A DNA stretch of 64,000 nt from NCBI GenBank assembly GCA_000496475.1, contig AYMW01000001.1:308623-372622 (forward strand), read 5' to 3'. Shown one piece after another: positions 1 to 8,374 of this stretch; within the stretch, counting starts at the first letter, position 1, and each line of letters begins with the position of its first letter. The notes under the pieces were generated by a model, which did no database searches, was not told the origin of the DNA, and worked only from the letters and a program-made list of their open reading frames with translations. This DNA is from Betaproteobacteria bacterium MOLA814 (GTDB lineage: Bacteria; Pseudomonadota; Gammaproteobacteria; Burkholderiales; Burkholderiaceae_C). Both the position numbers and the translations under genes were made by a program.

Positions 1-556
1 TCTTGCCAAACTCAGGGGTTGAGAGTTGAGGGGTATCAGCTAGTCGCCGGACCCGTTCACCGCTGCGTTGCAGATATTCCGGGAGGAAGTCGCTGGCCAA
101 ATCGAAAAAGAAATCAACAGACTCAACGCCTTTGTCCCTTGAGGTTTGGATCAGCTTTGCTGGAAAACGCGTCTTCGCCAGAATGATCCAGATGGCTGCC
201 ATTGCGGGTGTGCCAGGACTGACGTGGAAAGTGAGTTCTACGTCATCGCGCGGCAGACCTGCCTGCTGGAGGTTTGAACTGACTTGGGTGTAGATGTCCC
301 CGTAATCAATGGGACTGATGAGGTCTACGCTGTACAGGTCAATCACGGATGAGTCGTAATTGGACATCGACTCCAGCCAAGTGCAGTAACTCTTACTTCG
401 ATCAAAGTCGTAGTTGGTAAGCAGGTAGATGCGGTCGTAGCGTTTTTCGCCTAGCAAGGCCGTCGCGATGGGACCAAGGTCTGATCCGCGCTTGGCCTCA
501 GCGCATTCATGGTCGGCGGCACCGATCCATGTGATTAGCCAAGTTTGATTTGTCAT
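1..556 (-). CDS. CARF-domain RtcR-like sigma-54 regulator, N-terminal part (cut by window edge)
   Basis: About 185 residues are visible from an ATG at 556, reading leftwards off the window. The fold pattern is that of a CARF (CRISPR-associated Rossmann fold) sensor: a hydrophobic first strand (LITWIG), a strand followed by RIYLLTNYD, and the signature HVSPGTPAMAAIW near residues 122-134, which corresponds to the nucleotide-ligand-binding loop of CARF proteins. RtcR, the sigma-54 activator of RNA-repair operons, has a CARF domain of this kind ahead of its AAA+ and helix-turn-helix domains. By family knowledge those domains should follow at lower coordinates. That the full protein is a sigma-54 activator is inferred, because only the sensor part is seen. 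A stand-alone CARF effector is the alternative. The target operon is not visible. Confidence 0.7.
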   Translation of the reverse strand, partial: MTNQTWLITWIGAADHECAEAKRGSDLGPIATALLGEKRYDRIYLLTNYDFDRSKSYCTWLESMSNYDSSVIDLYSVDLISPIDYGDIYTQVSSNLQQAGLPRDDVELTFHVSPGTPAMAAIWIILAKTRFPAKLIQTSRDKGVESVDFFFDLASDFLPEYLQRSGERVRRLADTPQLSTPEFGK

Positions 557-770
557 TGCCCAAATGATATGCGATGGAGAAATTTTGACTTAAATTCCCT
601 CAACCTACCAAATCTACAATAAAACCGATTGATTCGTCTGCGCGTAACCCCTTGATTTATACATGGTTGTCAGGCGCGCTCTCGCGCCGGACTGAGGGAG
701 CCCCCTTGGGGGGCGGACGGGCAGACCGCGCGGGCGATGCTTGCGAAGCAAGCAAGCCACAAGGGTGGGC

Positions 771-876
771 GGGGGCCAACACCAAATACACGGCGAAGCC
801 GCTGACCAAAACAATGCGCAAAGCGCCTGACATAAGCCACTACCTGAGCACACCACTAGGGCAACAGCCGGCGGCG
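771..876 (+). repeat. Direct repeat, copy 1 (106 bp)
   Basis: Pairs with 2013-2118 in the same orientation. The first 75 bases (771-845) are identical to the second copy, and the remaining 31 differ at about eight positions. Both copies lie just upstream of an attC-like site (895-949 and 2181-2288). Overlapping open frames on both strands share no gene-like family and I treat them as chance. It may be a cassette-borne or mobile repeat; the family is not recognised. Confidence 0.8.
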
Positions 877-894
877 CTGGACTGAGCCAGTCTT

Positions 895-949
895 ACCCAA
901 CAAACGATTTAGATCGTGGCTGCGCACGATTTAACATTACTTGTTAGGC
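895..949. repeat. attC-like integron recombination site (short form)
   Basis: The site begins with ACCCAAC (consensus RYYYAAC) and ends with GTTAGGC (consensus GTTRRRY), 55 bp apart. The ends can pair (CCCAACAA with TTGTTAGG, one wobble). An inner hairpin also forms, TTTAGATCGTG against CACGATTTAA. This matches the shortest attC sites of integron cassettes. Stretch 950-1166 to its right holds no gene I can see, only a short tandem duplication of CCTCGTGCTTG around 974-997. Confidence 0.5.
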
Positions 950-1166
950 GTTTTTTATGCTCCGTTTATAGACCTCGTGCTTGTGACCTCGTGCTTGAAA
1001 GCACAAAGCGATACGGCGGGAATATCAAATGTAAGGCCTAATCCCTAGCCGTTTGGAAGTAAGGCAGTGTCCTGCCAAATGACCGTTTACACAAACTTTC
1101 TTACACCCCCACAATTCCACCTGCCAGCGGCTCGTGTAGAGCCATCGTTGAGAAGTCTCTGAGTAG

Positions 1167-1748
1167 TCATCTCAGGTTTTCATTGATTTTCCTTACGATC
1201 ACAGCCTTTCTTTTTTCAAATTCTTGATCTGATATCAGACCGTTTTCATGAAGCTTTCTGATTTTGCTGTACTCATTTTCTTGAGCTCTTACCTTTATGC
1301 TCGATATTACATTTCCGAATCCGAAACGAGCAGAATTTCTTTGAATAAAACCCAAGGGTATATATCTGAGGCCGTATAGATGTCTGATGAACAAAAGCGC
1401 CGTCAGAAAGTAGAGAAATCCAAAAGTGTAATTCGTGACATTCTCAATCAGTTTGGTGTTTTCGTTGACGTATTTTTTGTAGAATACGGCCCTGCGGTGC
1501 AGTTCCGTCAAACTGGCGATCTCAACTAGACTTTCATGCCTCATCTTCTCCCATTGCTCTTGATGCCCAAAGGTTCTATCATCGAAGTAGCCAGAATAGA
1601 TTTTCAGCATTTCTTGCTTGGTCATTGGGGTATATGCCGGGGCAAATCGCTCTGATATCTTTTCGGCATTTTGCACAATTGCACTCTGTAAAACAATAAG
1701 CGCCATCAATCCGCTCGCAAAAATAACAAACCTACCTATTCCACTCAT
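1167..1748 (-). CDS. Membrane protein with C-terminal SHOCT domain (possible integron cassette gene)
   Basis: 193 residues. There is a hydrophobic N-terminal segment (about residues 5-26) that could be an anchor or uncleaved signal, a charged middle part, and a second membrane segment around 108-125. The C-terminal stretch (about 160-190, SKIRKLHENGLISDQEFEKRK) is a SHOCT motif, a short helical oligomerisation module. The start is supported by AGGAG seven bases before ATG. The base composition is clearly more AT-rich than its neighbours, which suggests transfer. It lies between an attC-like site and an integrase remnant, so it could be a captured gene cassette. Function unknown; no enzymatic motif is visible. 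Confidence 0.7.
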   Translation of the reverse strand: MSGIGRFVIFASGLMALIVLQSAIVQNAEKISERFAPAYTPMTKQEMLKIYSGYFDDRTFGHQEQWEKMRHESLVEIASLTELHRRAVFYKKYVNENTKLIENVTNYTFGFLYFLTALLFIRHLYGLRYIPLGFIQRNSARFGFGNVISSIKVRAQENEYSKIRKLHENGLISDQEFEKRKAVIVRKINENLR

Positions 1749-1783
1749 GCAAATTCTCCTGTGATTAAAAGATTAGCGTTTAT

Positions 1784-1888
1784 CTGCCGCTCGATCAGGT
1801 GCGCGAGGTGGCAAGTTACCGGCACTATAGTCTGAAAACCGAGCAGGCCTACCTGCACTGGGTGCGCTTTTACCTGCGTTGGCATGGG
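1784..1888 (+). pseudogene. Fragment of an integron-type tyrosine recombinase (IntI/Xer N-terminal region)
   Basis: Reads [19 protein letters not shown] followed by [14 protein letters not shown]. This is the SAM-like N-terminal DNA-binding segment of integron integrases (typical pattern YRHYSLRTEQAYVxWVRxFIRFHG). It is truncated at both ends: an in-frame stop lies upstream at 1763 with no start codon, and the match ends abruptly at HG, after which GC-rich unrelated sequence leads into the second 106-bp repeat. The catalytic R, H and Y residues are absent, so it is non-functional. It begins only about 20 bp from the start of the divergent SHOCT gene. Confidence 0.7.
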
Positions 1889-2012
1889 GAGCCCCTGCCT
1901 TGGCGCCTGTCTGGGAGGGACTGGCCCCGCCCCCTTGGGAGAGGGGAAAGGGATGGGCCAAGACAGGCGCAATGTGAGGAATGAACGAGCGCCCGGATGG
2001 GCCGAAGGGGTT

Positions 2013-2118
2013 GGGGGCCAACACCAAATACACGGCGAAGCCGCTGACCAAAACAATGCGCAAAGCGCCTGACATAAGCCACTACCTAAGCATGCCACCA
2101 GGGCAGCAGACGGCGGCG
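2013..2118 (+). repeat. Direct repeat, copy 2 (106 bp)
   Basis: Second copy of the element at 771-876, same orientation, identical over its first 75 bases. It follows the integrase remnant and precedes an attC-like site. The sequence from 1889 to 2012 is GC-rich with no supported gene. Confidence 0.8.
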
Positions 2119-2180
2119 CGTAAGACGCGAAGCGGCTGGGAAGCGCCGACGACTGGTGACCGCACAGCCTAGACAATTTT

Positions 2181-2288
2181 GCATAACGCCTGTTTTGGAA
2201 ACCCTTTAGGGCGCGCAAGCGGTGGGCGGCACCAAGTAAAGCTTTAGCGCAACGACTGGCGATCACTTTCTGAAATGCGGCGTTATGT
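2181..2288. repeat. Possible attC-like site (long form)
   Basis: The outer ends GCATAACGCC (2181) and GGCGTTATGT (to 2288) are complementary at 9 of 10 positions and 108 bp apart, inside the size range of attC sites. The GTTATGT end departs from the GTTRRRY consensus and the inner arms pair poorly, so this is weaker than the site at 895-949. It lies directly beside merR. Confidence 0.35.
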
Positions 2289-2336
2289 AACTTTGACGTA
2301 GCTGGGGTCGTCTCAGAATTCGGAAAATAAAGCACG

Positions 2337-2750
2337 CTAAGGAGTAGCCCCTTGCAGCGAGGCAATCAGCGGACAGGACACGTTGCCCTTTTGCGCATGG
2401 CAGGCGCACACGAGGTCAGACAAAACGGCCTCCATGAGCGCGAGGTCGGCAAGCTTCTCTCGCACGTCTTTGAGCTTGTGTTCGGCCAAGACACTGGCTT
2501 CTTCGCAATGTGTTCCGTCGTCCAGGCGCAGCAGCTCGGCAACTTCATCCAGGCTGAACCCCAGCCGCTGGGCCGATTTCACAAACCGCACCCGGGTCAC
2601 GTCCGCGCCCCCATACCGGCGAATGCTGCCGTAAGGCTTGTTCGGCTCAGACAGCAAGCCTTTGCGCTGATAGAACCGGATGGTCTCCACATTGACCCCT
2701 GCCGCCTTGGCAAAAACGCCAATGGTCAGATTTTCAAAAATAGTTGGCAT
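2337..2750 (-). CDS. merR: Mercury-responsive regulator MerR
   Basis: 137 residues (the family is about 144). It represses mer transcription without Hg(II) and activates it with Hg(II) by untwisting the over-long promoter spacer. The winged helix-turn-helix is at residues 9-45 ([20 protein letters not shown]) and a long dimer helix follows. The three cysteines that bind Hg(II) across the dimer are all present at 82, 117 and 126, the canonical positions. It is transcribed divergently from merT, and its start lies next to the operator at 2756-2786. The sequence is close to the Tn21-type MerR of proteobacteria. Confidence 0.97.
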   Translation of the reverse strand: MPTIFENLTIGVFAKAAGVNVETIRFYQRKGLLSEPNKPYGSIRRYGGADVTRVRFVKSAQRLGFSLDEVAELLRLDDGTHCEEASVLAEHKLKDVREKLADLALMEAVLSDLVCACHAQKGNVSCPLIASLQGATP

Positions 2751-2755
2751 ACCGC

Positions 2756-2786
2756 TTGACTCCGTACTTTGCTACGGAAGTAATCT
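2756..2786 (+). promoter_or_regulatory. mer operator-promoter (PmerT)
   Basis: The -35 TTGACT (2756-2761) and -10 TAATCT (2781-2786) are separated by 19 bp, the over-long spacing typical of MerR-activated promoters. Between them lies the dyad CCGTAC-TTTG-CTACGG, the MerR site. The arrangement matches the Tn21/Tn501 mer operator almost base for base. Confidence 0.93.
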
Positions 2787-2821
2787 TAGGCTATCCAACT
2801 TCAATTTCAAAGGTCGTGCTT

Positions 2822-3172
2822 ATGTCTGAAACAAAAAATGGGCGGGGTGCCCTCGCTGCCGGCGGGCTGGCTGCCATCCTCGCCTCAACTTGCTGCCTTG
2901 GCCCGCTCGTTTTGCTCGCTTTGGGATTCAGTGGGGCATGGATCGGCAATCTGACCGCGCTGGAACCCTATCGCCCCCTCTTTATCGGCACAGCAGTGAT
3001 CGCTTTGTTCTTTGCCTGGCGGCGCATCTATCGCCCTGCGCAAGCCTGCAAACCGGGGGACGTTTGCGCGATTTCCCAGGTGAGCGCTACTTACAAGCTC
3101 ATTTTCTGGGTCGTGGCCGCGCTGGTCCTGGTGGCGCTCGGATTCCCCTATGTCCTTTCTTTGTTTTACTAA
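2822..3172 (+). CDS. merT: Mercuric ion transporter MerT
   Basis: 116 residues, the usual length. This inner-membrane protein carries Hg(II) from MerP to the cytoplasm. Three membrane segments are visible (about 12-35, 47-67, 92-113). The Cys-Cys pair of the first helix (24-25) and the loop cysteines 76 and 82 are in place. I chose ATG 2822 because the protein then aligns full length with the family; an upstream in-frame extension to 2744 would run through the promoter. It is the first gene of merTPFA. Confidence 0.97.
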   Translation: MSETKNGRGALAAGGLAAILASTCCLGPLVLLALGFSGAWIGNLTALEPYRPLFIGTAVIALFFAWRRIYRPAQACKPGDVCAISQVSATYKLIFWVVAALVLVALGFPYVLSLFY

Positions 3173-3184
3173 CCGGAGATCACC

Positions 3185-3460
3185 ATGAAGAAACTGTTTA
3201 CTTTCCTCATCCTCGTCGCTGCCATCGCCCCTGTATGGGCAGCCGTTCAAACCGTCACGCTGGCCGTGCCAGGCATGACCTGTGCTGCCTGCCCCATCAC
3301 TGTTAAAAGAGCTATCTCGAAAGTCGAGGGCGTGAGCAAGACCGACGTGAACTTCGACAAACGTGAGGCGGTCGTCACCTTTGATGACGCCAAAACCAGC
3401 GTGCAGCAGCTGACCAAAGCGACTGAGGATGCGGGCTATCCCTCGACCCTCAAGAAGTAG
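3185..3460 (+). CDS. merP: Periplasmic mercury-binding protein MerP
   Basis: 91 residues. It has a signal peptide (residues 1-19, cleavage after VWA) and a heavy-metal-associated domain with the metal motif GMTCAAC (Cys33 and Cys36). It binds Hg(II) in the periplasm and passes it to MerT or MerF. It starts 12 bp after merT, with a GGAG-type ribosome site before ATG, and is followed 2 bp later by merF. Confidence 0.97.
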   Translation: MKKLFTFLILVAAIAPVWAAVQTVTLAVPGMTCAACPITVKRAISKVEGVSKTDVNFDKREAVVTFDDAKTSVQQLTKATEDAGYPSTLKK

Positions 3461-3462
3461 TC

Positions 3463-5363
<1,901 letters not shown>

Positions 5364-5417
5364 GCCGGCGGTCCGTCCAAGGGGCGGACCCGTTCGTTTT
5401 TTACAAGGAGAACCGCG

Positions 5418-5657
5418 ATGTGGGAAAACATGATGAGTGGACCGTACTGGGGCGGCATGGGCGTCGGCATGATCGGCATGGCGATATTCTGGGTTGTGGT
5501 CATTGCGTTGCTCGTGCGGGTTTTTCGCTGCGGGGGCAATCGCCAATCACAGACAGATGCGACACCACTGGAGGTGCTGCAAAAACGCTACGCGGCCGGT
5601 GAAATTCAGCGCGAGGAATACGAACAAAAAAGGCGCGATCTCGGCCACTTGAGCTGA
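5418..5657 (+). CDS. Small SHOCT-domain membrane protein of the mer operon
   Basis: 79 residues. It has a Met/Gly-rich N-terminus, one membrane helix (about 18-36) and a C-terminal SHOCT motif (LQKRYAAGEIQREEYEQKRRDL). AAGGAG lies ten bases before the ATG, and the gene starts 54 bp after merA, so it is probably the last gene of the mer transcript. Small SHOCT proteins of this kind often sit beside heavy-metal genes; their role is not established. It is unrelated to MerD and MerE. Confidence 0.75.
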   Translation: MWENMMSGPYWGGMGVGMIGMAIFWVVVIALLVRVFRCGGNRQSQTDATPLEVLQKRYAAGEIQREEYEQKRRDLGHLS

Positions 5658-5719
5658 CGTACAGCAGCGATGGAAGCTCTTTTGTCTCATCGCACTCATC
5701 GGAGAGAGAGGCGACAACC

Positions 5720-5842
5720 ATGATTCAACATAGACACTCCGAAACACCGCAGCACTTGACCACCGTTCATCAAGGAGTTGATTCAAATGCGCCTGTGCGA
5801 GGATTGCAGAAATCAAGAGGTGTTTTGTGGGTTCTGTCGTAA
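5720..5842 (+). pseudogene. Short open frame truncated by the IS6-type element
   Basis: 40 codons from ATG 5720, after a purine-rich GGAGAGAGAGG ribosome site. The last codons run into the presumed terminal repeat of the insertion sequence, so the original 3' part appears to have been displaced. The protein is not recognised. It may be a remnant of a further mer-region gene or may not be expressed. Confidence 0.25.
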
Positions 5843-6193
5843 TAAGCGTAACCGACAATCCAACGCATGCTTGATTTCCGCAAAAACTCAATCAACAGCG
5901 CCCTGCGCAAGGTCCTCAAACGGTTCCACTACCCGCTAGAAGTGATGCTCACATGCGTGCGCTGGTATGTGGCCTATCCGCTGAGTCTGCGTCACATTGA
6001 AGAAATGATTCAGGAGCGCGGTGTTTTCGTGGATCACGCCACCGTGCATCGCTGGACGATCAAGATGGTGCCGGTGCTGGCCGCCGTATTTCGTCGGCGC
6101 AAGCACCCCGTTGGCAAGAGTTGGCGGATGGACGAGACCTACATCAAAGTGGCCGGCCAGTGGGAGTACCTTTACCGGGTGGTTGACCGCGCT
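5829..6193 (+). mobile_element. Partial IS6-family insertion sequence (left end only)
   Basis: The left end begins near 5829 with GGGTTCTGTCGTAATA, similar in form to the GGxxCTGTxGxAAA ends of IS6-family elements. It runs through the first half of the transposase and stops matching at about 6193. No right end is visible, so the element cannot move on its own. Confidence 0.6.
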
Positions 6194-6268
6194 GCCCGCC
6201 GATGTCACACGACAGCTTGGTGTGCTTGGCCAGGGCGGTACTCCGTCGTGGTCACTGACTGTCCGTGA
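5867..6268 (+). pseudogene. Truncated IS6-family transposase
   Basis: Residues 1 to about 109 match IS6-family DDE transposases: HYPLEVMLTCVRWYVAYPLS, a helix-turn-helix region, and the first catalytic Asp in RMDETYIKV. The match ends at RVVDRA (6193). The frame then continues for about 25 unrelated residues to a stop at 6268. The second Asp and the Glu are missing. An intact family member has about 230 residues, so this copy is inactive. Confidence 0.8.
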
Positions 6269-6292
6269 TGTGTAGTATGTAATGTGTAAAAG

Positions 6293-6322
6293 ACTTAGCC
6301 TACCCGTGAGGGTAGGCTAAGT
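6293..6322 (-). terminator. Perfect 13-bp hairpin, terminator of the small gene at 6325
   Basis: ACTTAGCCTACCC (6293-6305) pairs perfectly with 6310-6322 around a 4-base loop. Reading on the minus strand the stem is followed by CTTTTA. It lies 3 bp after the stop of the small minus-strand gene and also faces the broken IS6 transposase. Confidence 0.75.
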
Positions 6323-6324
6323 AA

Positions 6325-6513
6325 TTAAACGGTGGTAAGTTCCGTGGTGAGCAGGAGCTGCTGCTTAGCACGATCGTGACGTGACAGGTCCACGTATGCG
6401 AGCGACATCTCCTCACCTACGGTAGTGATGTTGTCAAGGATCTTTGCACTGCGTTCGAGAGCAGTGAAAAGAGTGGTGATGAATGCGAATAGTTGACCGA
6501 TTGCTTTGCCCAT
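6325..6513 (-). CDS. Small hypothetical protein (62 residues)
   Basis: MGKAIGQLFAFITTLFTALE opens an amphipathic N-terminal helix, and the rest (residues 20-62) is predicted helical and polar. I chose ATG 6513 because AAGGA stands five bases upstream; the longer frame to 6582 has no such site. A perfect hairpin terminator follows the stop directly. The combination of ribosome site, short gene and terminator suggests a real monocistronic gene. No family is recognised; a small membrane-surface or phage-type protein is possible. Confidence 0.5.
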   Translation of the reverse strand: MGKAIGQLFAFITTLFTALERSAKILDNITTVGEEMSLAYVDLSRHDRAKQQLLLTTELTTV

Positions 6514-7104
6514 GACGATCCTTAAGGTTGATGGAATGAGGTAGCTAACCCCACAACATGGGCGTAGCCCAAGAAACGTCACGCAGGGTGAACAGGGGGG
6601 GGGGGGTAATCCGCGGTGTATCGCACTACCTTAAAGTTCTGGGTTGACACCCAGATTCTATTTTTCACCAAACTCCGATGCGTTCAGGATTAAAAATTTC
6701 CCACAAAATTTATAAAATTTCACCATATGTCGAGCCAGGTGCAGTGGCCGATACAGTCTGAGGCATATGCTTTGAATTGGGTGTTGGAACTGATGGGGGG
6801 GGGTGGTTTCTTGACCTCTGGTTCTTTGTCACTACGGTCATACTCATTTTAGAAATCTCACCCAACCCTGAGCCTTCCTAACTGTGTTGGCACTGAATGA
6901 TTAGGTGTAAAGGCCGCTTTCGCGGTGACTGATCAAGCCCTTGCGCAGCACTTTTTATATGCCAAATAGGCCGCTAGCCGGCGTAAAACATGCGTAAGCA
7001 GCTATTAAAAGAGTGGCGAATGGATGCCGCTACGCCCTCCCTAGCTTTTCTCGCGGTTGGGACAACGGTTGGGACAATGGACGATTTTGGAGCCACAAAG
7101 AAGA
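6514..7104. other. Intergenic stretch with homopolymer G tracts
   Basis: About 590 bp without a supported gene. It contains a run of 12 G (6595-6606) and a run of 9 G (6795-6803). A 12-bp tandem repeat, GGTTGGGACAAC then GGTTGGGACAAT, lies at 7055-7078, just before the tRNA terminator. Probably the edge of the accessory island. Confidence 0.5.
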
Positions 7105-7136
7105 AAGGACTTAGCCCCTTTCGAAGCTAAGTCCTT
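7105..7136 (-). terminator. Terminator hairpin downstream of tRNA-Pro
   Basis: AAGGACTTAGC (7105-7115) pairs perfectly with GCTAAGTCCTT (7126-7136). On the minus strand it lies 8 bp after the encoded CCA end of tRNA-Pro and is followed by a T/C-rich stretch. Confidence 0.75.
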
Positions 7137-7144
7137 GATTCATA

Positions 7145-7221
7145 TGGTCGGCGTGGCGGGATTCGAACTCGCGACCCCTTGCACCCCATGCAAGTGCGCT
7201 ACCAGGCTGCGCCACACGCCG
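7145..7221 (-). tRNA. tRNA-Pro(GGG)
   Basis: 77 nt including the encoded CCA. The acceptor stem is CGGCGTG/CACGCCG, the anticodon stem CTTGC/GCAAG around loop ATGGGGT gives anticodon GGG, and the T loop is TTCGAAT. C1:G72 is typical of bacterial proline tRNA. It marks the border between the accessory island (left) and core genes (right). Confidence 0.96.
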
Positions 7222-7306
7222 ACAAGCTGTAAATTATAACGTGGAGTTGGAGCCGGTTTGGTGTTGGTTGCGCTTTATTTCTAACCTAACGCACACGTAC
7301 AAACTG

Positions 7307-7753
7307 CTACAGATCTAGGCTCAGTATGTCGCGTATGCGCACGAGCTCAGCGCGCAAACCTACCAAGTCATGAGCGTTGGTCATAGCCAAAGGCTTTGTA
7401 TTCAAGTCCATCGCAGCTTGCTCAACCAAGGCGGCGGCGGCTTGAATAGTTTCAGCGTCTGACAACAACGGCGTTTTTTTACTCAGGCGTTGCGTATGCA
7501 CGAGGTCTTGCAATTGGTTGCGCGCACCACTGATGGTGAAGCCTTGCTCGTACAGCAAATCGCGTATGCGCCGGATCATCAACACCTCGTGGTGTTGGTA
7601 ATAGCGGCGATTACCTCGCCGCTTCATGGGCCGCAGCTGCGTGAACTCTTGCTCCCAATACCTCAGCACATGCGGCTTGACGCCACACAGCTCACCAACC
7701 TCACCAATGGTGAAGTAGCGCTTGGCTGGTATAGATGGGAGAATTTGTTCCAT
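7307..7753 (-). CDS. MerR-family transcriptional regulator (ihfA-linked)
   Basis: 148 residues from ATG 7753; a GTG at 7759 is the alternative start, but AAGG is better spaced for the ATG. A MerR-type winged helix-turn-helix occupies residues 14-80 (FTIGEVGELCGVKPHVLRYW, then RRGNRRYYQHHEV). The C-terminal part is a helical region without the cysteines of metal sensors. In Burkholderiales a gene like this commonly follows ihfA and precedes tRNA-Pro, as here. The effector is unknown. Confidence 0.85.
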   Translation of the reverse strand: MEQILPSIPAKRYFTIGEVGELCGVKPHVLRYWEQEFTQLRPMKRRGNRRYYQHHEVLMIRRIRDLLYEQGFTISGARNQLQDLVHTQRLSKKTPLLSDAETIQAAAALVEQAAMDLNTKPLAMTNAHDLVGLRAELVRIRDILSLDL

Positions 7754-7877
7754 TAGCACCTTGGTGACTTATCAGTAGTAAAAGGCGAAGATTATGCGCC
7801 AAGGTGATGACTTTACAGTAAATCAGTGGCGTGACAGAGACTTTTACGCATGAATGTGGGCCTTGAAAACCAAAGTT

Positions 7878-8207
7878 TTAGGCCAACCGTGCCACGCGGG
7901 TTTGAACTTGATCTTTCAGCTTGGGGCTCGCATGGAAAGTAACCACCCGCCTTGCAGCAATCGGCACCTCTTCACCGGTTCTAGGGTTTCGGCCAGGTCG
8001 TGGCGATTTGGATCGGATTTGAAAATTTCCAAACCCAGTGATTTTGACGTCTTCACCAGAAACCAACTGCTCCGTGATGAGGTCAAACAAGGCGTCCACC
8101 ATGTCTTTGGCTTCACGCTTGTTCAGGCCAATGTTGTCATACAACATGTCAGCCAACGCGGCCTTTGTCAGGGCGGGAGTTTCTAAGCTTTCTAACGTAA
8201 ATTCCAT
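7878..8207 (-). CDS. ihfA: Integration host factor subunit alpha
   Basis: 109 residues. This DNA-bending nucleoid protein works as a heterodimer with IhfB. It has the HU/IHF fold with the intercalating arm motif [12 protein letters not shown] (about residues 72-83) and [11 protein letters not shown] near the end. The N-terminus is about ten residues longer than in E. coli, as is common in betaproteobacteria. It lies 167 bp after pheT in the same direction, the classic pheST-ihfA arrangement. Confidence 0.97.
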   Translation of the reverse strand: MEFTLESLETPALTKAALADMLYDNIGLNKREAKDMVDALFDLITEQLVSGEDVKITGFGNFQIRSKSPRPGRNPRTGEEVPIAARRVVTFHASPKLKDQVQTRVARLA

Positions 8208-8374
8208 ACTTCACTCTCAACTGTATCCGGATACTTCGCTCAATCCGTTGGACATCTTATCTGTACTTGATAACACCAGCGTGCTTTTTTACCTGCGCAA
8301 CGGGCTTAACAAGTGCAACATGCACAACAACTGATGCAGCCACGCGTCAACTATGCACGCAACTGCAACATCAA

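Noticed and set aside
614..885. Overlapping 77-80-codon frames on both strands, and similar ones at 1773-2172
   Set aside because: They derive from the 106-bp repeat and its GC-rich flank, have no ribosome site or family, and are open on both strands as expected for GC-rich DNA.
7055..7078. Tandem 12-mer as a phage attachment site
   Set aside because: It does not copy any part of the tRNA-Pro 3' end, so there is no basis for an att call.
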